Notes: generated from the sequence alone by a model not told the origin. Positions 19,150-29,400 are shown, counted from the first letter of the stretch. The stretch: 64,000 nucleotides of DNA from Azorinus chamasolen (GCA_963576725.1 OY755246.1:77817475-77881474); one strand, 5' to 3'. Translations and numbers: made by a program.

Positions 19150-19372
19150 ATAAGTTTTAACTCTTATAGTGCTCATCGTGACCTGACCGATATTTGCAAA
19201 CAGTTTCTCTCAAGAAGAGATACCGATTAACTCTGCATCTCATCAGGATCCAAACTGTTTCAGACTGGGGTCTGTCCTTTCTTACAACGTTGATCAAATC
19301 GGAAGTAGTCAAAATTTTAACAAATCTAAAGATGAGCAGACATGATTTTTCCTCAGCGGGTAAGTGTTAATT
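19150..19372. mobile_element. H3 hairpin MITE, diverged
   Basis: TTTTAACTCTTATAGTGCTC start, core 19194-19262 and GCGGGTAAGTGTTAA end. Confidence 0.7.
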
Positions 19373-19730
19373 TCAAACTTGACTAATTTCATCAGTGAAA
19401 GTATATAGTAATTTTCTCTATCTTGGTATTGTTATGATTTCGTACAATCTTTAATTTCATCTGTGGTGGAAAAAGTGGAAAAAAATTATGTCTGTTTGTT
19501 TGCTCGCAAATAATGCCCTTTGTATATTACATCTGGCAGTAATGTAAATTTTAATATATTGTCAACTTCAAAGTAAGCTGCGGAAGAAAAAATATGATGG
19601 ATGACTTGCTGCGCAGTTTCGGGCTCCAGATTATTACAGCCCAATATCTACCCTAATTATTCAAAGTATTTGGACAGACAAGTTCAGCCAATGCAGACCC
19701 TGAGATCAAAATGTTATCAATATGGTGCAA
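19373..19730. other. Apparently single-copy stretch
   Basis: No gene recognised. TACCCTAATTA ... AAGTATTTGGA at about 19651-19674 recurs near 30819-30844, so part of it is an unclassified dispersed repeat. Confidence 0.45.
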
Positions 19731-19983
19731 ATTCCTTTACTCCATAAATACACCAGTTTCTACACCTTTGCAAACAGAGTAGACCCAGATCAGACGGCTT
19801 CTGTAGGAGCTATCTGGTCAGGGTCTGCTCTGTTTGCTTATGATATGATATAGATTATAGGATTCTATAGTTTCTGCCATGACCAAAAATTAAAATGCCC
19901 AAGTGCTAGTATAACCATGAATCCAATTAATATTCATGATGTCATTATTTTTACATGAATATTCATGGAATAATTGGTTAACC
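19731..19983 (-). mobile_element. H1b MITE, inverted
   Basis: CCTTTACTCCATAAATACAC start, core 19770-19838, end CATGAATATTCATGGAATAA then TTGGTTAA. The TTAA is shared with a following H3-type end. Confidence 0.88.
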
Positions 19984-20140
19984 CTTATCTTGCTGAAACA
20001 AATTACGTCTGCCAAAACTCTCATCTGTTGCATTGTTTACTTCTGATTCGTAGAAGTGCTTGAGAAACCTTTGACCAACGGTCAACGGCTTGGATCCTGA
20101 TGAGACGCTGTTTGCAAATGTAAGTCAGGTCGCGCTGACC
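19979..20140 (+). mobile_element. H3 MITE with deleted hairpin
   Basis: TTAACCCTTATCTTGC, TTACGTCTGCCAAAACTCTC, then GGCTTGGATCCTGATGAGAC directly followed by GCTGTTTGCAAATG, so most of the second arm is missing. Confidence 0.65.
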
Positions 20141-20209
20141 CATTTTGGAATGGATTCTGTCTATTCTTCGTAAAGTCGGAGTTCAATTTTATTTCTGAGG
20201 CAAACACTT

Positions 20210-20295
20210 ATAGACTGTAGCAGCCCTCTCATCTGGGTTAACACTGTTTGTAAAGTGCAAAGGAATTTGTGTGCTGCTTGGAAGGGATTAATAAT
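20210..20295 (+). mobile_element. H5 right-half fragment
   Basis: CAGCCCTCTCATCTGGGTTA, ACACTGTTTGTAAAGTGC, then GGAAGGGATTAAT. Confidence 0.65.
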
Positions 20296-20344
20296 TGAGT
20301 TATATTATGGTGTACAAACTGATGGAGAGGGAAGATTGAGTGTC

Positions 20345-20470
20345 TCAGTACTTTTACTCCATTTTATGTCTCAATACTTTTACTCCATTTTATGCCTTTG
20401 CAAACAGAGTAGACCAAGATCAGACGGCTCCTGTCCGAGCCATCTGATCAAGGCCTGCTGTTGCAGATAT
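20345..20470 (-). mobile_element. H1 MITE fragment, inverted
   Basis: Duplicated ACTTTTACTCCATTTTATG, then a core at 20400-20466 with GGCTCCTGTCCGAGCC apex. Confidence 0.7.
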
Positions 20471-20595
20471 GAAAATCGACAATTTCTACTATGGCTTAAC
20501 TTGTGCCTTTATAAAAAATAATCTAATTATGTCTGCCCCTTATATATTTAGTGTCCAACACCAAACAGTTTGGATCCAAATGGAAGACAATATGA

Positions 20596-20677
20596 GGGTT
20601 TGGTGCAAAACAATTGTAACTCCTTCACTCTTCACTTCACAAAGTGAAGGAGTTACAATAGTTTTGCACCAAGCCCT
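20596..20677. repeat. Palindrome of about 33-bp arms
   Basis: GGTTTGGTGCAAAACAATTG ... and ... ATAGTTTTGCACCAAGCCC are complementary with one or two mismatches, around CTTCACTTCAC. A half H3 core (CAGTTTGGATCCAAATG) lies just upstream. Confidence 0.85.
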
Positions 20678-20711
20678 TGATTATTATATACAGTTAATGT
20701 TTTACATGATA

Positions 20712-20946
20712 TAATTATACTCATGTTAGAAATAAATGGCATCATGAATATTTATTAGCTGAATTATCAAAATATATAATTTTCAAGGGAAGTTTTTGCA
20801 CTGACAAAAACTATAGAATCAGATCTATAATTAAGCCATAAGCAAACAGAGCAGACCCTGATCAGATGGCTCCTATTGGAGCCATCTGATCTGAGTATTC
20901 TCTGTTTGTGAATGCAGGAAATGGCATTTTGATGAAGGAAAGGGTA
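20712..20946 (+). mobile_element. H1b MITE
   Basis: TCATGTTAGAAATAAATGGC, core 20842-20910 (apex CTCCTATTGGAG), end GAAGGAAAGGGTAAAC. Confidence 0.82.
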
Positions 20947-21016
20947 AACACTTTACTCGATAAACATGCATGCAAGCCTTGGCCCATAATGAAAATTGAA
21001 TAATTTAATTCTTGCA

Positions 21017-21226
21017 TTAACTCTTTGCACGCTAGCGACGAAACTGTGATTACCTATTCAAACAATTTGGATCCGGATGAGACGCCGCATAATACGGCGT
21101 CTCATCAGGATCCAAATTGTCATCTTGACAATATTTTTGAAAAAAATGAGAGAGAGTTTGTTTTTAAAAACTGAAGCAGACGACAATTGTTGCAGATGAA
21201 AAATTACTTAGCATGCAAAGAGTTAA
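21017..21226 (-). mobile_element. H3 hairpin MITE, complete
   Basis: TTAACTCTTTGCACGCTAGC left end and AGCATGCAAAGAGTTAA right end. Hairpin 21058-21121 has apex GACGCCGCATAATACGGCG. TGAAGCAGACGACAATTGT is diagnostic. Confidence 0.92.
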
Positions 21227-21234
21227 AATATAAA

Positions 21235-21495
21235 AATAAGAACATTTTATTGCCATGACAAACAGTAGAGATTGTATGAATATTTGAATAATAATTAGCA
21301 GATTTTTTATAATGCATATTAGAAAGGTAATATTTGGCCACGGCAATACTGTACAATCATAATTTTATCTGTATTATTTCATAATCAAATGCTGCAGATA
21401 CTGGTCAGATTTCTCCAAGAGGAATCATGTGATCTGGGTCTATCTACTCTGTTGGCAAAGGCATATTAAGGCATCTCTATCAGGTAAAGCGTTAA
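21235..21495 (+). mobile_element. H1b MITE, diverged
   Basis: GTATGAATATTTGAATAATA, TTTATAATGCATATT, degraded core 21385-21460, end ATCAGGTAAAGCGTTAA. Confidence 0.65.
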
Positions 21496-21707
21496 AAGGT
21501 CCATAAGATGGATACTGGCATTATATAGTCATTTTTTTTATCATAAACTATGACATGTAAAACACACCTATTTTATTCTTTCACAACAAAATTTGCGATA
21601 TACTTGACAGAACATAAATTGAGAAACTGTCAAGTTGTAATGTTGTGGGGTTTTTCATGCATACTGTTTGCATTTAAACAGTGCTATGTCTGCAGTATAA
21701 TTGTGCT

Positions 21708-21913
21708 TTAACCCTTTCAGTGCTGCATACTCAGAATGGAATGATCCATCAATGTTTAAGTAGAGTCCACTCAGTATGAAAGGGCTTAAACTGGCTTGTT
21801 AGAATAACAAACAGTGTCAACCCTGATCAGAGGGCTCCACTAGGAGCCCTCTGATCTGGGTCTACACTGTTTGCAAATGCCAGTGTATTTCTTTCCTGCC
21901 TTTAAGGAGTTAA
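21708..21913 (+). mobile_element. H5 hairpin MITE, complete
   Basis: TTAACCCTTTCAGTGCTGCA start and TAAGGAGTTAA end. Core 21811-21879 (apex CTCCACTAGGAG). Confidence 0.88.
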
Positions 21914-22114
21914 GATGCAGGTATTACAAATGGAGATTTCTTGGCGAGGTGAGATAAAAAGCCTTGATAAAGGGAGATAATTATTGTGTCACAATTGAGA
22001 TGGTTAACAATGAGTATTTGTGTATGTACGGTTGATGGGTGGAAATATTTGGAGTGGTTATATGAATGGCTGTTGTCAATTTTTGTTTTCTTTTTACTGT
22101 ATTACATTTATCTT
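21914..22114. other. Apparently single-copy stretch
   Basis: No recognised repeat. Contains TGTATGTACGGTTGATGGGTGG and AT-rich sequence without coding support. Confidence 0.4.
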
Positions 22115-22490
22115 TCAACTCTTTATCGGCCAGTTGCAGATTCGTGATTGCCTGCAAATTCTGTACAAGCAGTTTGGATCCAGACGAGATGTCGCATAGC
22201 TTGGTGTCTCCTCAGGATTCAAATTGTTTAACCTCCGTATTTTAACCATTTTCATGTCAGAAATAATAAGTATATTAATAGTATAGTATATTAATGAATA
22301 TTAATTAGCAGTGGGTTTCAGTGTAGATACAGGAAGTCCCAGATTTTGGATAGTGTCTTGTTGTTAACTAAGTGCATGCAAGCAGCAGATTTGTCCGCCA
22401 TAAGTATGGCCTGCGCAAACAGTTTGGATCCAGATCTTGCCCCACGGAATGTGGGGCTTGATCTGAGATCCAAATTGTTTTTAACTCAAG
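22115..22490. mobile_element. Cluster of H3 and H1b fragments
   Basis: H3 ends and core near 22115-22232 (CAGTTTGGATCCAGACGAGA). H1b piece 22245-22335. A second H3 hairpin at 22413-22482 has an unusual apex CTTGCCCCACGGAATGTGGG. Confidence 0.65.
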
Positions 22491-22570
22491 CTCAATTTCT
22501 GAAAAAAATAGAATAAAACTGAATAGTTTTGAAAATGTTACAGAAGACAGTGTTAAAGGAAATCCTTTTT

Positions 22571-22661
22571 TATGGGGTGGGGCCGGGTGCCGGACACTTT
22601 ATGGGGTGGGTCTGGGTGCAGGGCACTTTATGGGGTGGGGCTGGGTGCCGGGCACTTTATG
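22571..22661 (+). repeat. 29-bp G-rich tandem repeat, 3 copies
   Basis: TATGGGGTGGG starts at 22571, 22600 and 22629, each ending GGCACTT or GGACACTT. It contains runs of three or four G. Confidence 0.9.
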
Positions 22662-22692
22662 TTAAAGGAAGATCCATAGTGGTTCTTAGATG

Positions 22693-22896
22693 TTAACCCT
22701 TCACTTGCTGATTTTTAAAATAACATTTCTCCTTCTTTACCCATGCCCTGTTGTATAATTACATATATCTTCACTGTGTACAATCAATTTGTAAATAGTG
22801 CAGACCCTGATGAGACAGCTCCTGCAGGAGCTGTCTCATCTGGGTCTTCACTATTTACAGGTAGGTATATTGACGCGAATAGCAAGCGAAGGGTTA
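22693..22896 (+). mobile_element. H4 hairpin MITE, complete
   Basis: TTAACCCTTCACTTGCTG to AGCAAGCGAAGGGTTAA. Core 22793-22860 with apex CTCCTGCAGGAG. Relatives at 38621, 40177, 54045 and 57423. Confidence 0.93.
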
Positions 22897-22954
22897 AGTC
22901 TCATTTTGATGCATTTTAACATCTGCAACATTTGCCATCTACTACGTACATTTC

Positions 22955-23203
22955 TTAACCCTTTCCTCCATAAATACGCCTTTCTACGCCTCTGTAAAAG
23001 TCACTTTATGAAACCATTGTGATAAATAGAGCATTTGCTCCTATAGGAGCAAATGCTCTATTCATCACAATGGTTTCAAGTTACAAAATTCTACAATTTT
23101 CCTTTTCTCTAGTTAATGCTCCTTTTCGGTAGCTATCACAATGGTTTCAACAAGTGACTTTTACAGAGGCGTAGAAAGGCGTATTTATGAAGGAAAGGGT
23201 TAA
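22955..23203 (+). mobile_element. H2-variant MITE, internally rearranged
   Basis: TTAACCCTTTCCTCCATAAA start, H2 core 23018-23075, then an abrupt jump from TTTTCGGTAG to a second ATCACAATGGTTTCAACAAG and end GAAGGAAAGGGTTAA. Confidence 0.85.
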
Positions 23204-24045
23204 TCCTTTACTCCATGAATATTCATGTAAGATATAGTGACATCATGAATATTAATTTTTTTATAAAATCACATTAATTGCCATAGGGAAAATTGGCCAT
23301 GACAAAAACTGTAGCATCATACCTATATTATATCATCAGCAAACAGAGCAGACCCTGATCAGGCAGCTTTCTACAGAAAAGGCGTAGAAAGGCTTATTTA
23401 TGGAGTAAAGGGTTAATCCATGAATATTCATGTATAGTGAATTCATGAATATTAAGTAGATTATTTTTTATATAAGCATATATATATGACTGTAAAACAT
23501 TTTGGTGATGGCAGAAACCGGTAGAATCAGTGAATTATTACAGAAGCAAAGAGAGCGGACCAAATATTACATAATGAGATTAATTGTTATGATAGCACAT
23601 GGACACAGGAAGTTTGGGCCATGGCAGAAACTATAGAATCAGATGTATATTATATTATAAGTGAACAGAGATCAGATGACTCCTATATATTGTATTATAC
23701 TATAAGTAAACAGAGCAGACCCTGATCAGACAACTCCTATAGGAGTTGTCTCATCTTGGTCTTCCCAATTGCAAGGACACAGAAAGGCCAGTTATTTATG
23801 GAGTGAAGGGTTAACTATTTCCTTGTTCAATATTCATGTAAGAAATCATGAAGTCATGACTATTTATTAGCTGGGTTTTTATGTTATTTGCACACATCTT
23901 TTAGCCAGGCAGAAGCTATAGATTCAAATCTATATATTTCCATTTAATAGAGCAGACCCTTAGGAAATACTGTAGGAGCCGTCTTATCTAGGTCTACTCT
24001 GTTTGCAAAGGTATAGAAAGGCACATTTATGGAGTAAAGGGTTAA
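23200..24045 (+). mobile_element. Chain of H1b MITEs sharing TTAA junctions
   Basis: Boundaries GGGTTAATCC at about 23412 and GGGTTAACTATTTCC at 23811-23814 each serve as end of one copy and start of the next. The middle copy has partial duplications of the GCAAACAGAGCAGACC region. Cores at about 23340, 23705-23773 and 23950-24006. Confidence 0.8.
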
Positions 24046-24078
24046 GTACTGAAAGAATGAATGTGATATAGAGATGTT

Positions 24079-24122
<44 letters not shown>

Positions 24123-24375
24123 GAGAGAGAGAGAGAGAGGGGTAATGTGGGATAGAGAAGGAAATAGAGAAGGGAAGAGAGAGAAAGTACATGTAATGAG
24201 ATTGAGACAAGGGGAAAGGAGAGCGGTAATGATAGAGATAGAGAGAGAGAGAGAAAGTACATGTAATGAGATAGATTGACAGGGGAAAGGAGAGTGGTAA
24301 TGATTAGAGAGAGAGAGGTGGGGGGGAGAAATAAAAAAAAAAGATAGATGAGAGGGAGAGAGCAGGAAATAGTAC
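24079..24375 (+). repeat. GA-rich simple repeat
   Basis: A (GA)n run at 24079-24140, then irregular GAGA-rich sequence including a duplicated block (GAAAGTACATGTAATGAGAT at about 24183 and 24253). Long minus-strand open frames here are simple-sequence artefacts. Confidence 0.95.
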
Positions 24376-24419
24376 AAATTTGGGTAGACGTTATATTTTT
24401 ATAGTGGGGTATGTAAGGG

Positions 24420-24632
24420 ATAACCCTTAACCTGCTGAATAATTAAAACTGGCTCATCCCTTTACGAATATTGATTAAATAAAAAAAAGTACCAAATTTT
24501 TATCCTTGAAGAAAATTATTTTTATGACAAACAGAGAAGACCCTGATCAAAGGGTTCCCTGAGGAACCCTTTGATCTGGGTCTACACTGTTTGCAAAGGT
24601 CTTATATACTTGGTTCCTGCTCATTAAGGGTG
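24420..24632 (+). mobile_element. H5 hairpin MITE
   Basis: AACCCTTAACCTGCTGAATA start, core 24530-24598 (apex GGTTCCCTGAGGAACC), end TCCTGCTCATTAAGGG. Confidence 0.82.
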
Positions 24633-24858
24633 AAGGATTGTCATTGTGGACACAAGTAGAGTTGAATTTTTCATTTTTCAAGTATCAAGTAACGCTATCC
24701 AATGTCATCAATGACGAGCCGCTAAATATTAGCTGCCTATTCGCTCCGAGATAATTGGGCAAACTTTTGTGATAAAGTGACAATGAAAATATTGACATCA
24801 TCCCACTTTACTAGTTTCACATGATCAACTTGGAACTTAAACATTTATTGTATTTTAA
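24633..24858. other. Apparently single-copy stretch
   Basis: No recognised repeat. Contains CAATGTCATCAATGACGAGC. No coding support. Confidence 0.4.
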
Positions 24859-24859
24859 T

Positions 24860-24975
24860 CCATTGAATGCGAGAAATGAGTGTACTGACATTTTGGCAAA
24901 CAAAACAGACCCAGATTGAGGGTACTTAGGATTAACATCTGCACTGTTTGTTACTCAAAATCTTCAGGTAAAATT
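24860..24975 (-). mobile_element. H5 fragment, inverted
   Basis: TTGGCAAACAAAACAGACCC and CTGCACTGTTTGTTACTCAA, with a collapsed hairpin. Confidence 0.6.
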
Positions 24976-25199
24976 TAACCCATTACATCATAGGCTATTT
25001 TTAGACCCAACTTCTGTGAATAAACCTGTACTGAAAAGGAGCATTAACTAAAGAAAAGGAAAATTTTAGAATTGTTTAGTTCTGAAACAATTGTGATAAA
25101 TAGAGCATTATTTTGCTCTTATGGAGCAAATGCTCTATTTATCACAATGGTTTCAAAAAGTGATTTTTACAGAGGCGTCAGTATGAGGGAATGGGTTAA
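24975..25199 (-). mobile_element. H2 hairpin MITE, complete
   Basis: TTAACCCATTACATCATAGG to GGGAATGGGTTAA. Core 25090-25152 with a 3-nt arm insertion (CATTATTTTGCTC). Confidence 0.88.
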
Positions 25200-25230
25200 G
25201 CCTTTCATAATGAATGGATTCTATAGTTAA

Positions 25231-25697
25231 TCCTTTACTTCATAAACACACTTCTCTATGCCTTTACAAGCAGAGTAGATCCAGATCAGACGGCTCCTGT
25301 TAGGAGCCGTCTGATCTGGATCTGCTCTGTTTACTTTTGATCAATATAATGTAGCCATGATTCTACAGTTCCTGTTATTGCCAAACATTTATGTGTCCTT
25401 GTGCTTTTTAACCCTTTCTTCCATAAATAGGCCGTTCTACACCTCTGTAAAAATCACCTATTGAAACCATTTGGATAAATAGAGCATTTGCTCCTATAGG
25501 AGCAAATGCTCTATTTATCACAATGGTTTCAAACTACAAACTTCTAAAATTTCCCTTTTCTCTAGGTAATGCTCCTTTTAGGTAGATTTATGCAAAGTGG
25601 TTGGATCTAAAAATAGCCTATGAGGGAATTGGTTAAGCTAATTTATATCCATGATATCATTATTTCTTGTATGAATATTCTTGGAGTAAAGGGTTAA
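25231..25697 (-). mobile_element. H1b MITE, inverted, interrupted by an H2
   Basis: Left segment 25231-25411 (core 25266-25331) and right segment 25633-25697 (GCTAATTTATATCCATGATA to GGAGTAAAGGGTTAA) join in register across the H2, with TTAA on each side. Confidence 0.9.
25412..25632 (+). mobile_element. H2 MITE nested in H1b, TTAA on both sides
   Basis: TTAA at 25408-25411 and 25633-25636 flank CCCTTTCTTCC ... GGGAATTGG. Removing the element plus one TTAA restores H1b order (TTTTAA then GCTAATTTATA). Core 25476-25533. Confidence 0.92.
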
Positions 25698-25872
25698 CCC
25701 TTTCCTTGTTGAATATTCATGTAACAAATAATGATATGATATAGAGTTAGATCTATAATAATTTTACAAGCACACAGAGCAGACCCAGATCAGATGTCTC
25801 CTATAGAAGCCATCTGATCTGGGTCTACTCTGTTTGCATAAGCATGAATAGGCATTTATATGAAAGAGTTAA
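25694..25872 (+). mobile_element. H1b MITE, internal deletion
   Basis: TTAACCCTTTCCTTGTTGAA start, core 25768-25838, end GAAAGAGTTAA. The ACATGGACACAGG region is deleted. Confidence 0.82.
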
Positions 25873-26170
25873 GAAAACAAAGTAGACCCAGATCAGATGA
25901 GCCAGTCCATTCCAAGGGTTACCTTAGTCAGTACTAAGTAACACTGGTCTACAACAAAATGTTGTCTGCTCAGTCAGTACTAAGTAACACTGGTTTACAA
26001 AAAAATTGGGCTCAGTCAGTACTGAGTAACACTGGTCTACAAAAAAATCTCTGCTCTGTCAGTACTAAGTAACACTGGTCTACAAAAAAATGTGGTCTGC
26101 TCTGTCAGTACTAAGTAATACTGGTCTACACTGCTCTGTTTCAGAATGTATACTTTCTTATTGTAAAGCA
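25873..26170 (-). mobile_element. H1 hairpin arms split by a tandem array
   Basis: ACAAAGTAGACCCAGATCAG on the left and ACTGCTCTGTTTCAGAATG on the right are H1 arm sequences. The apex is replaced by the 42-46-bp repeat. Confidence 0.6.
25927..26135 (+). repeat. 42-46-bp tandem repeat, 5 copies
   Basis: GTCAGTACTAAGTAACACTG starts at 25927, 25973, 26015, 26058 and 26104, with GGTCTACAAAAAAAT in each unit. Confidence 0.92.
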
Positions 26171-26620
26171 ATAACCCTTGACCTCACACTTGACCTGTTC
26201 ATGCTCTGCAAACAGAGGTAAAACCAGATGAGACAGCTTTTGTAGGAACCTGCTGATCAAGGTCTGCTCGGTTTACTTATTGAGTAATACAGACCTAATT
26301 TACAGTTTCTGCCATGGTCAGTCACTCGTGTTCACATGCTACTGTAAAATACCATCCAATTAATAATTATTATTTCTAAAATGAATAGTCATGAGATGGT
26401 TAAGCAGGTAGAAAATCAGAAATAATCATTTATATAATGACATCATGAATATTAATTAGATCTAATGTTGGCCATGGCAGAAACTGTGTGTAGAGTCATT
26501 ATCTATATTCATGCATAAGCAAACAGAGTAGACCCTCATCAGATGGTATAGGAGCCATCTGATCTGGGTCTACTCTGTTTGCTAAGATAAAGAAAGACAT
26601 ATATGGAGTAATGGGTTAAG
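26171..26620. mobile_element. Inverted H1b followed by forward H1b
   Basis: First copy about 26171-26404 (core 26206-26275, end GTCATGAGATGGTTAA). Second about 26400-26620 (core 26515-26583, end GGAGTAATGGGTTAA). They are head-to-head with complementary subterminal blocks. Confidence 0.82.
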
Positions 26621-26631
26621 TATTGAAGAGA

Positions 26632-27115
26632 GAGAACGTTTGAATGTAATATAGCTATGTGGGGAGGGAGAGATGTAATGAGGGTGAGAGGGGGAAGTTA
26701 CAGAGAGAGGAAGTCAGAGAGAAAGAGATGAGAGTGAGATAGGGGACAGGGAGAGAGTGAATGTAATATAGCTATGTGGGGAGGGAGAGATGTAATGAGG
26801 GTGAGAGAGGGAAGTTACAGAGAGAGGAAGTCAGAGAGAAAGAGATGAGAGTGAGATAGGGGACAGGGAGAGAGTGAATGTAATATAGCTATGTGGGGAG
26901 GGAGAGATGTAATGAGGGTGAGAGAGGGAAGTTACAGAGAGAGGAAGTCAGAGAGAAAGAGATGAGAGTGAGATAGGGGACAGGGAGAGAGTGAATGTAA
27001 TATAGCTATGTGGGGAGGGAGAGATGTAATGAGGGTGAGAGAGGGAAGTTACAGAGAGAGGAAGTCAGAGAGAAAGAGATGAGAGTGAGATAGGGGACAG
27101 GGAGAGAGAGGGGAG
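26632..27115 (+). repeat. 117-bp GA-rich tandem repeat, 4 copies
   Basis: GAATGTAATATAGCTATGTG begins at 26642, 26759, 26876 and 26993, exactly 117 bp apart. Units look almost identical apart from one GGGG/GAGG difference in the first, suggesting recent amplification. Confidence 0.96.
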
Positions 27116-27639
27116 AAATAAAGAGAGATAGGTGATTGGGAGAAAGAGGAGAAACAGAAACATGAGTGGCAGAAGGAGTAAGAAAGAGACAGATAAATGA
27201 TCTTACATTTTACTTGTCAGTTTGACCCATTAGATAACTTTAGATGTAGGATGTTTGAATGTTGTTATTTGTGAAAAGCAAATATTTATGTAAAATCGCG
27301 ATACAAAAGTGCGCTATCGAAAATTGTCAAACTGATTTTTATATCAATCCTATATCTTAAACGATCATGAAGTGACCTTTTCAATTGAAAGATAAGACTA
27401 AATAGCTAAAGCAAATAGGCATGGCATTGTGTACCCGAATAAAGCAAAACCAGTTGTTAAGTCATTAGAATTTCTCGTATTCATTCACTTGGAGTGCTGA
27501 CATTATCTACAAAAACAAATACGGAATTGTTACGCTGAAAATAAACTTATCATTCACACTGTTGATTGTTGATTCATTTATATGGTTACCGCTGGTACTG
27601 TACCCCTGGTTTTGTTCATAATGTCAGAAGTGTAATGAA
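27116..27639. other. GA-rich tail then single-copy sequence
   Basis: GAGA-rich to about 27195, then unassigned AT-rich sequence with no recognised gene. Confidence 0.45.
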
Positions 27640-27771
27640 ACGTTTTTCAAGAATAGCACCTGAATTTCTCCACCAAACCCTATGTTTGCGACCACTCTTT
27701 AGAATTGTCTCAAAGAGACAATTCTAAAGAGTGGTCACAAACATAGGGCTTGATGGAGAAATAATGATTTT
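27640..27771. mobile_element. H7 foldback MITE
   Basis: Palindrome 27665-27762 with ~48-bp arms (CTCCACCAAACCCTATGTTT / AAACATAGGGCTTGATGGAG) meeting at TCTCAAAGAGA. The right flank is cut by the next element. Confidence 0.88.
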
Positions 27772-28295
27772 TATGCCCCAACAATGTGGTGGCATATAGG
27801 ATTGCTCTTGTTTGCACATCTAGAATTTATCTGGGCTCTTTCTTAAAAAGTATTTGTCCAATCCACACCAAACTTTACACACATGTTTGTGGCTGTTATG
27901 TCTTGGTCAAGATTGATAGCCATTTAAATCACTTTAGTCATTTTTGAGTAGTGGCCCTTTATTTGCAAAAATGACTTTAAAAATATCTTGTCTGGACTCT
28001 TTCTAAGAAAGTATTTGTCCAATCAACACCAAACTTTACACACATGTTTGTGGCCATTATATCTTGATCAAGCTTGATAGCTATGTAAATCGCTTTAGTC
28101 ATTTTGGAGTTGTGGCCCTTTATTTGCAAAAATATATTGTCCGGACTCTTTCTTTAAGGAATGTATTTGTCCAATCCACACCAAACTTTACACACATATT
28201 TATGGTTATTATATCTTGGTCAGGTTTGATAGCCATGTAAATTGCTTTTGTTGTTTAGAAGTTGTAGCCCTTTATTTTCAAAAACCTTAAGTAAC
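27772..28295 (+). mobile_element. HINE-like element D with ~150-bp internal units
   Basis: Starts TTTTATGCCCCAACAATGTG/GTGGCATATA. Three diverged units carry TATTTGTCCAATC and ACCAAACTTTACACACAT, then a TTGTGGCCCTTTATTTGCAA block. The 3' terminus is lost at the minisatellite. Confidence 0.72.
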
Positions 28296-28299
28296 TTAA

Positions 28300-28738
28300 A
28301 TATTCACAGGGTATATCAGTATCACCTTTATTTTTCTCAGGGTATATAAGCAACACCTTTATTTTTCTCATAGTATATAAGTAGCACCTTTATTTTTTCT
28401 CATAGTTTATGAGTAGTACCTTTATTTTTCTCATAGTATATGTATAGCACATTTATTTTTCTCATAATATATGAGTAGTACCTTCATTTATTTCATAGTA
28501 TATGAGTAGTACCTTTATTTTTCTCATAGTATATGAGTAGTACCTTTATTTTTCTCATAGTATATGAGTAGTACCTTTATTTTTCTCATAGTATATGAGT
28601 AGTATGTTCATTTTTCTCATAGTATATGAGTAGCACCTTTATTTTTCTCATAGTATATGAGTAGCAGCTTTTTTTCTCATAGTATATAAGTAGCACCTTT
28701 ATTTTTCTCAAAGAGTATTTCAGTAGCATCTTTATTTT
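28300..28738 (+). repeat. 31-bp minisatellite, about 14 copies
   Basis: Units of TTTATTTTTCTCATAGTATA followed by TGAGTAGTACC. Edge copies are diverged and central ones near-identical. Confidence 0.93.
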
Positions 28739-29061
28739 TTTCAAAGAGACGATTCTTAGTAGAGCGTTTGGATTAAAATAGATCTGATTCTACAGTTTAT
28801 CACATAATCTTTGGTGTGGGAGTGCCGTAACCCTTGGAAATGAACTAGTGCATTTTTTTCAAATGAGCAGTTTGAATACGGGCGATAATGAATCTTACAG
28901 AGAACACCCGAAACCAATGCATAATGTCAATGACATCATTAAATTGTTAGCCAATCCTTGCACTGCATTTGCGTCGACACTGTAAACAATGGTGTCGGCT
29001 GTTTCGCTTTCTATGGCACATTAATCTTAAGGGTTATAATACTTATTTAATCTAAGTTCTA
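28739..29061. other. H7/H1 scraps and single-copy sequence
   Basis: CAAAGAGACGATTCTTAGTA is H7-like and AGATCTGATTCTACAGTTT is H1-like. The remainder to 29061 is unassigned. Confidence 0.5.
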
Positions 29062-29062
29062 T

Positions 29063-29313
29063 TTAACCCTTTCTCTATTGAATATCCATGTAAGAATTAA
29101 TGAAATCATGGAATATTTATTAGCTGAAAAGTTATAATGATGAATACAGGATTTCTGTTTCGACAGAAACTGTAGACTCGAGATCCATATTATAAATTCC
29201 ATTATAGTCAAACAGAGCAGACCCTGATCAGATGGCTCCTACAGGAGTTGTCTGATCTAGGTATTTTTGTTTCCAAAAGGATGAAAAGGGATTTATATGA
29301 AGAAAAGGGTTAA
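29063..29313 (+). mobile_element. H1b MITE, complete
   Basis: TTAACCCTTTCTCTATTGAA to GAAAAGGGTTAA. Core 29208-29275 (apex CTCCTACAGGAG). Confidence 0.9.
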
Positions 29314-29329
29314 GTATGAAGACAGACAA

Positions 29330-29396
29330 ATTAGGCAAATAGTGTAGACCCAGATCCAGGAGGAGCAGTTTGATCAGGGTCTACACTGTTTACAAC
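29330..29396. mobile_element. H8 hairpin fragment
   Basis: GGCAAATAGTGTAGACCCAG ... AGTTTGATCAGGGTCTACAC, apex shortened. Confidence 0.65.
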
Positions 29397-29400
29397 TTTG

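Noticed and set aside
22571..22661. G-quadruplex regulatory element
   Set aside because: G-runs are mostly GGGG/GGG separated irregularly in three 29-bp tandem copies; a minisatellite explains them without invoking function.
23944..24377. Leu/Ser-rich minus-strand frames resembling signal peptides
   Set aside because: Translation of a (GA)n/(TC)n simple repeat.
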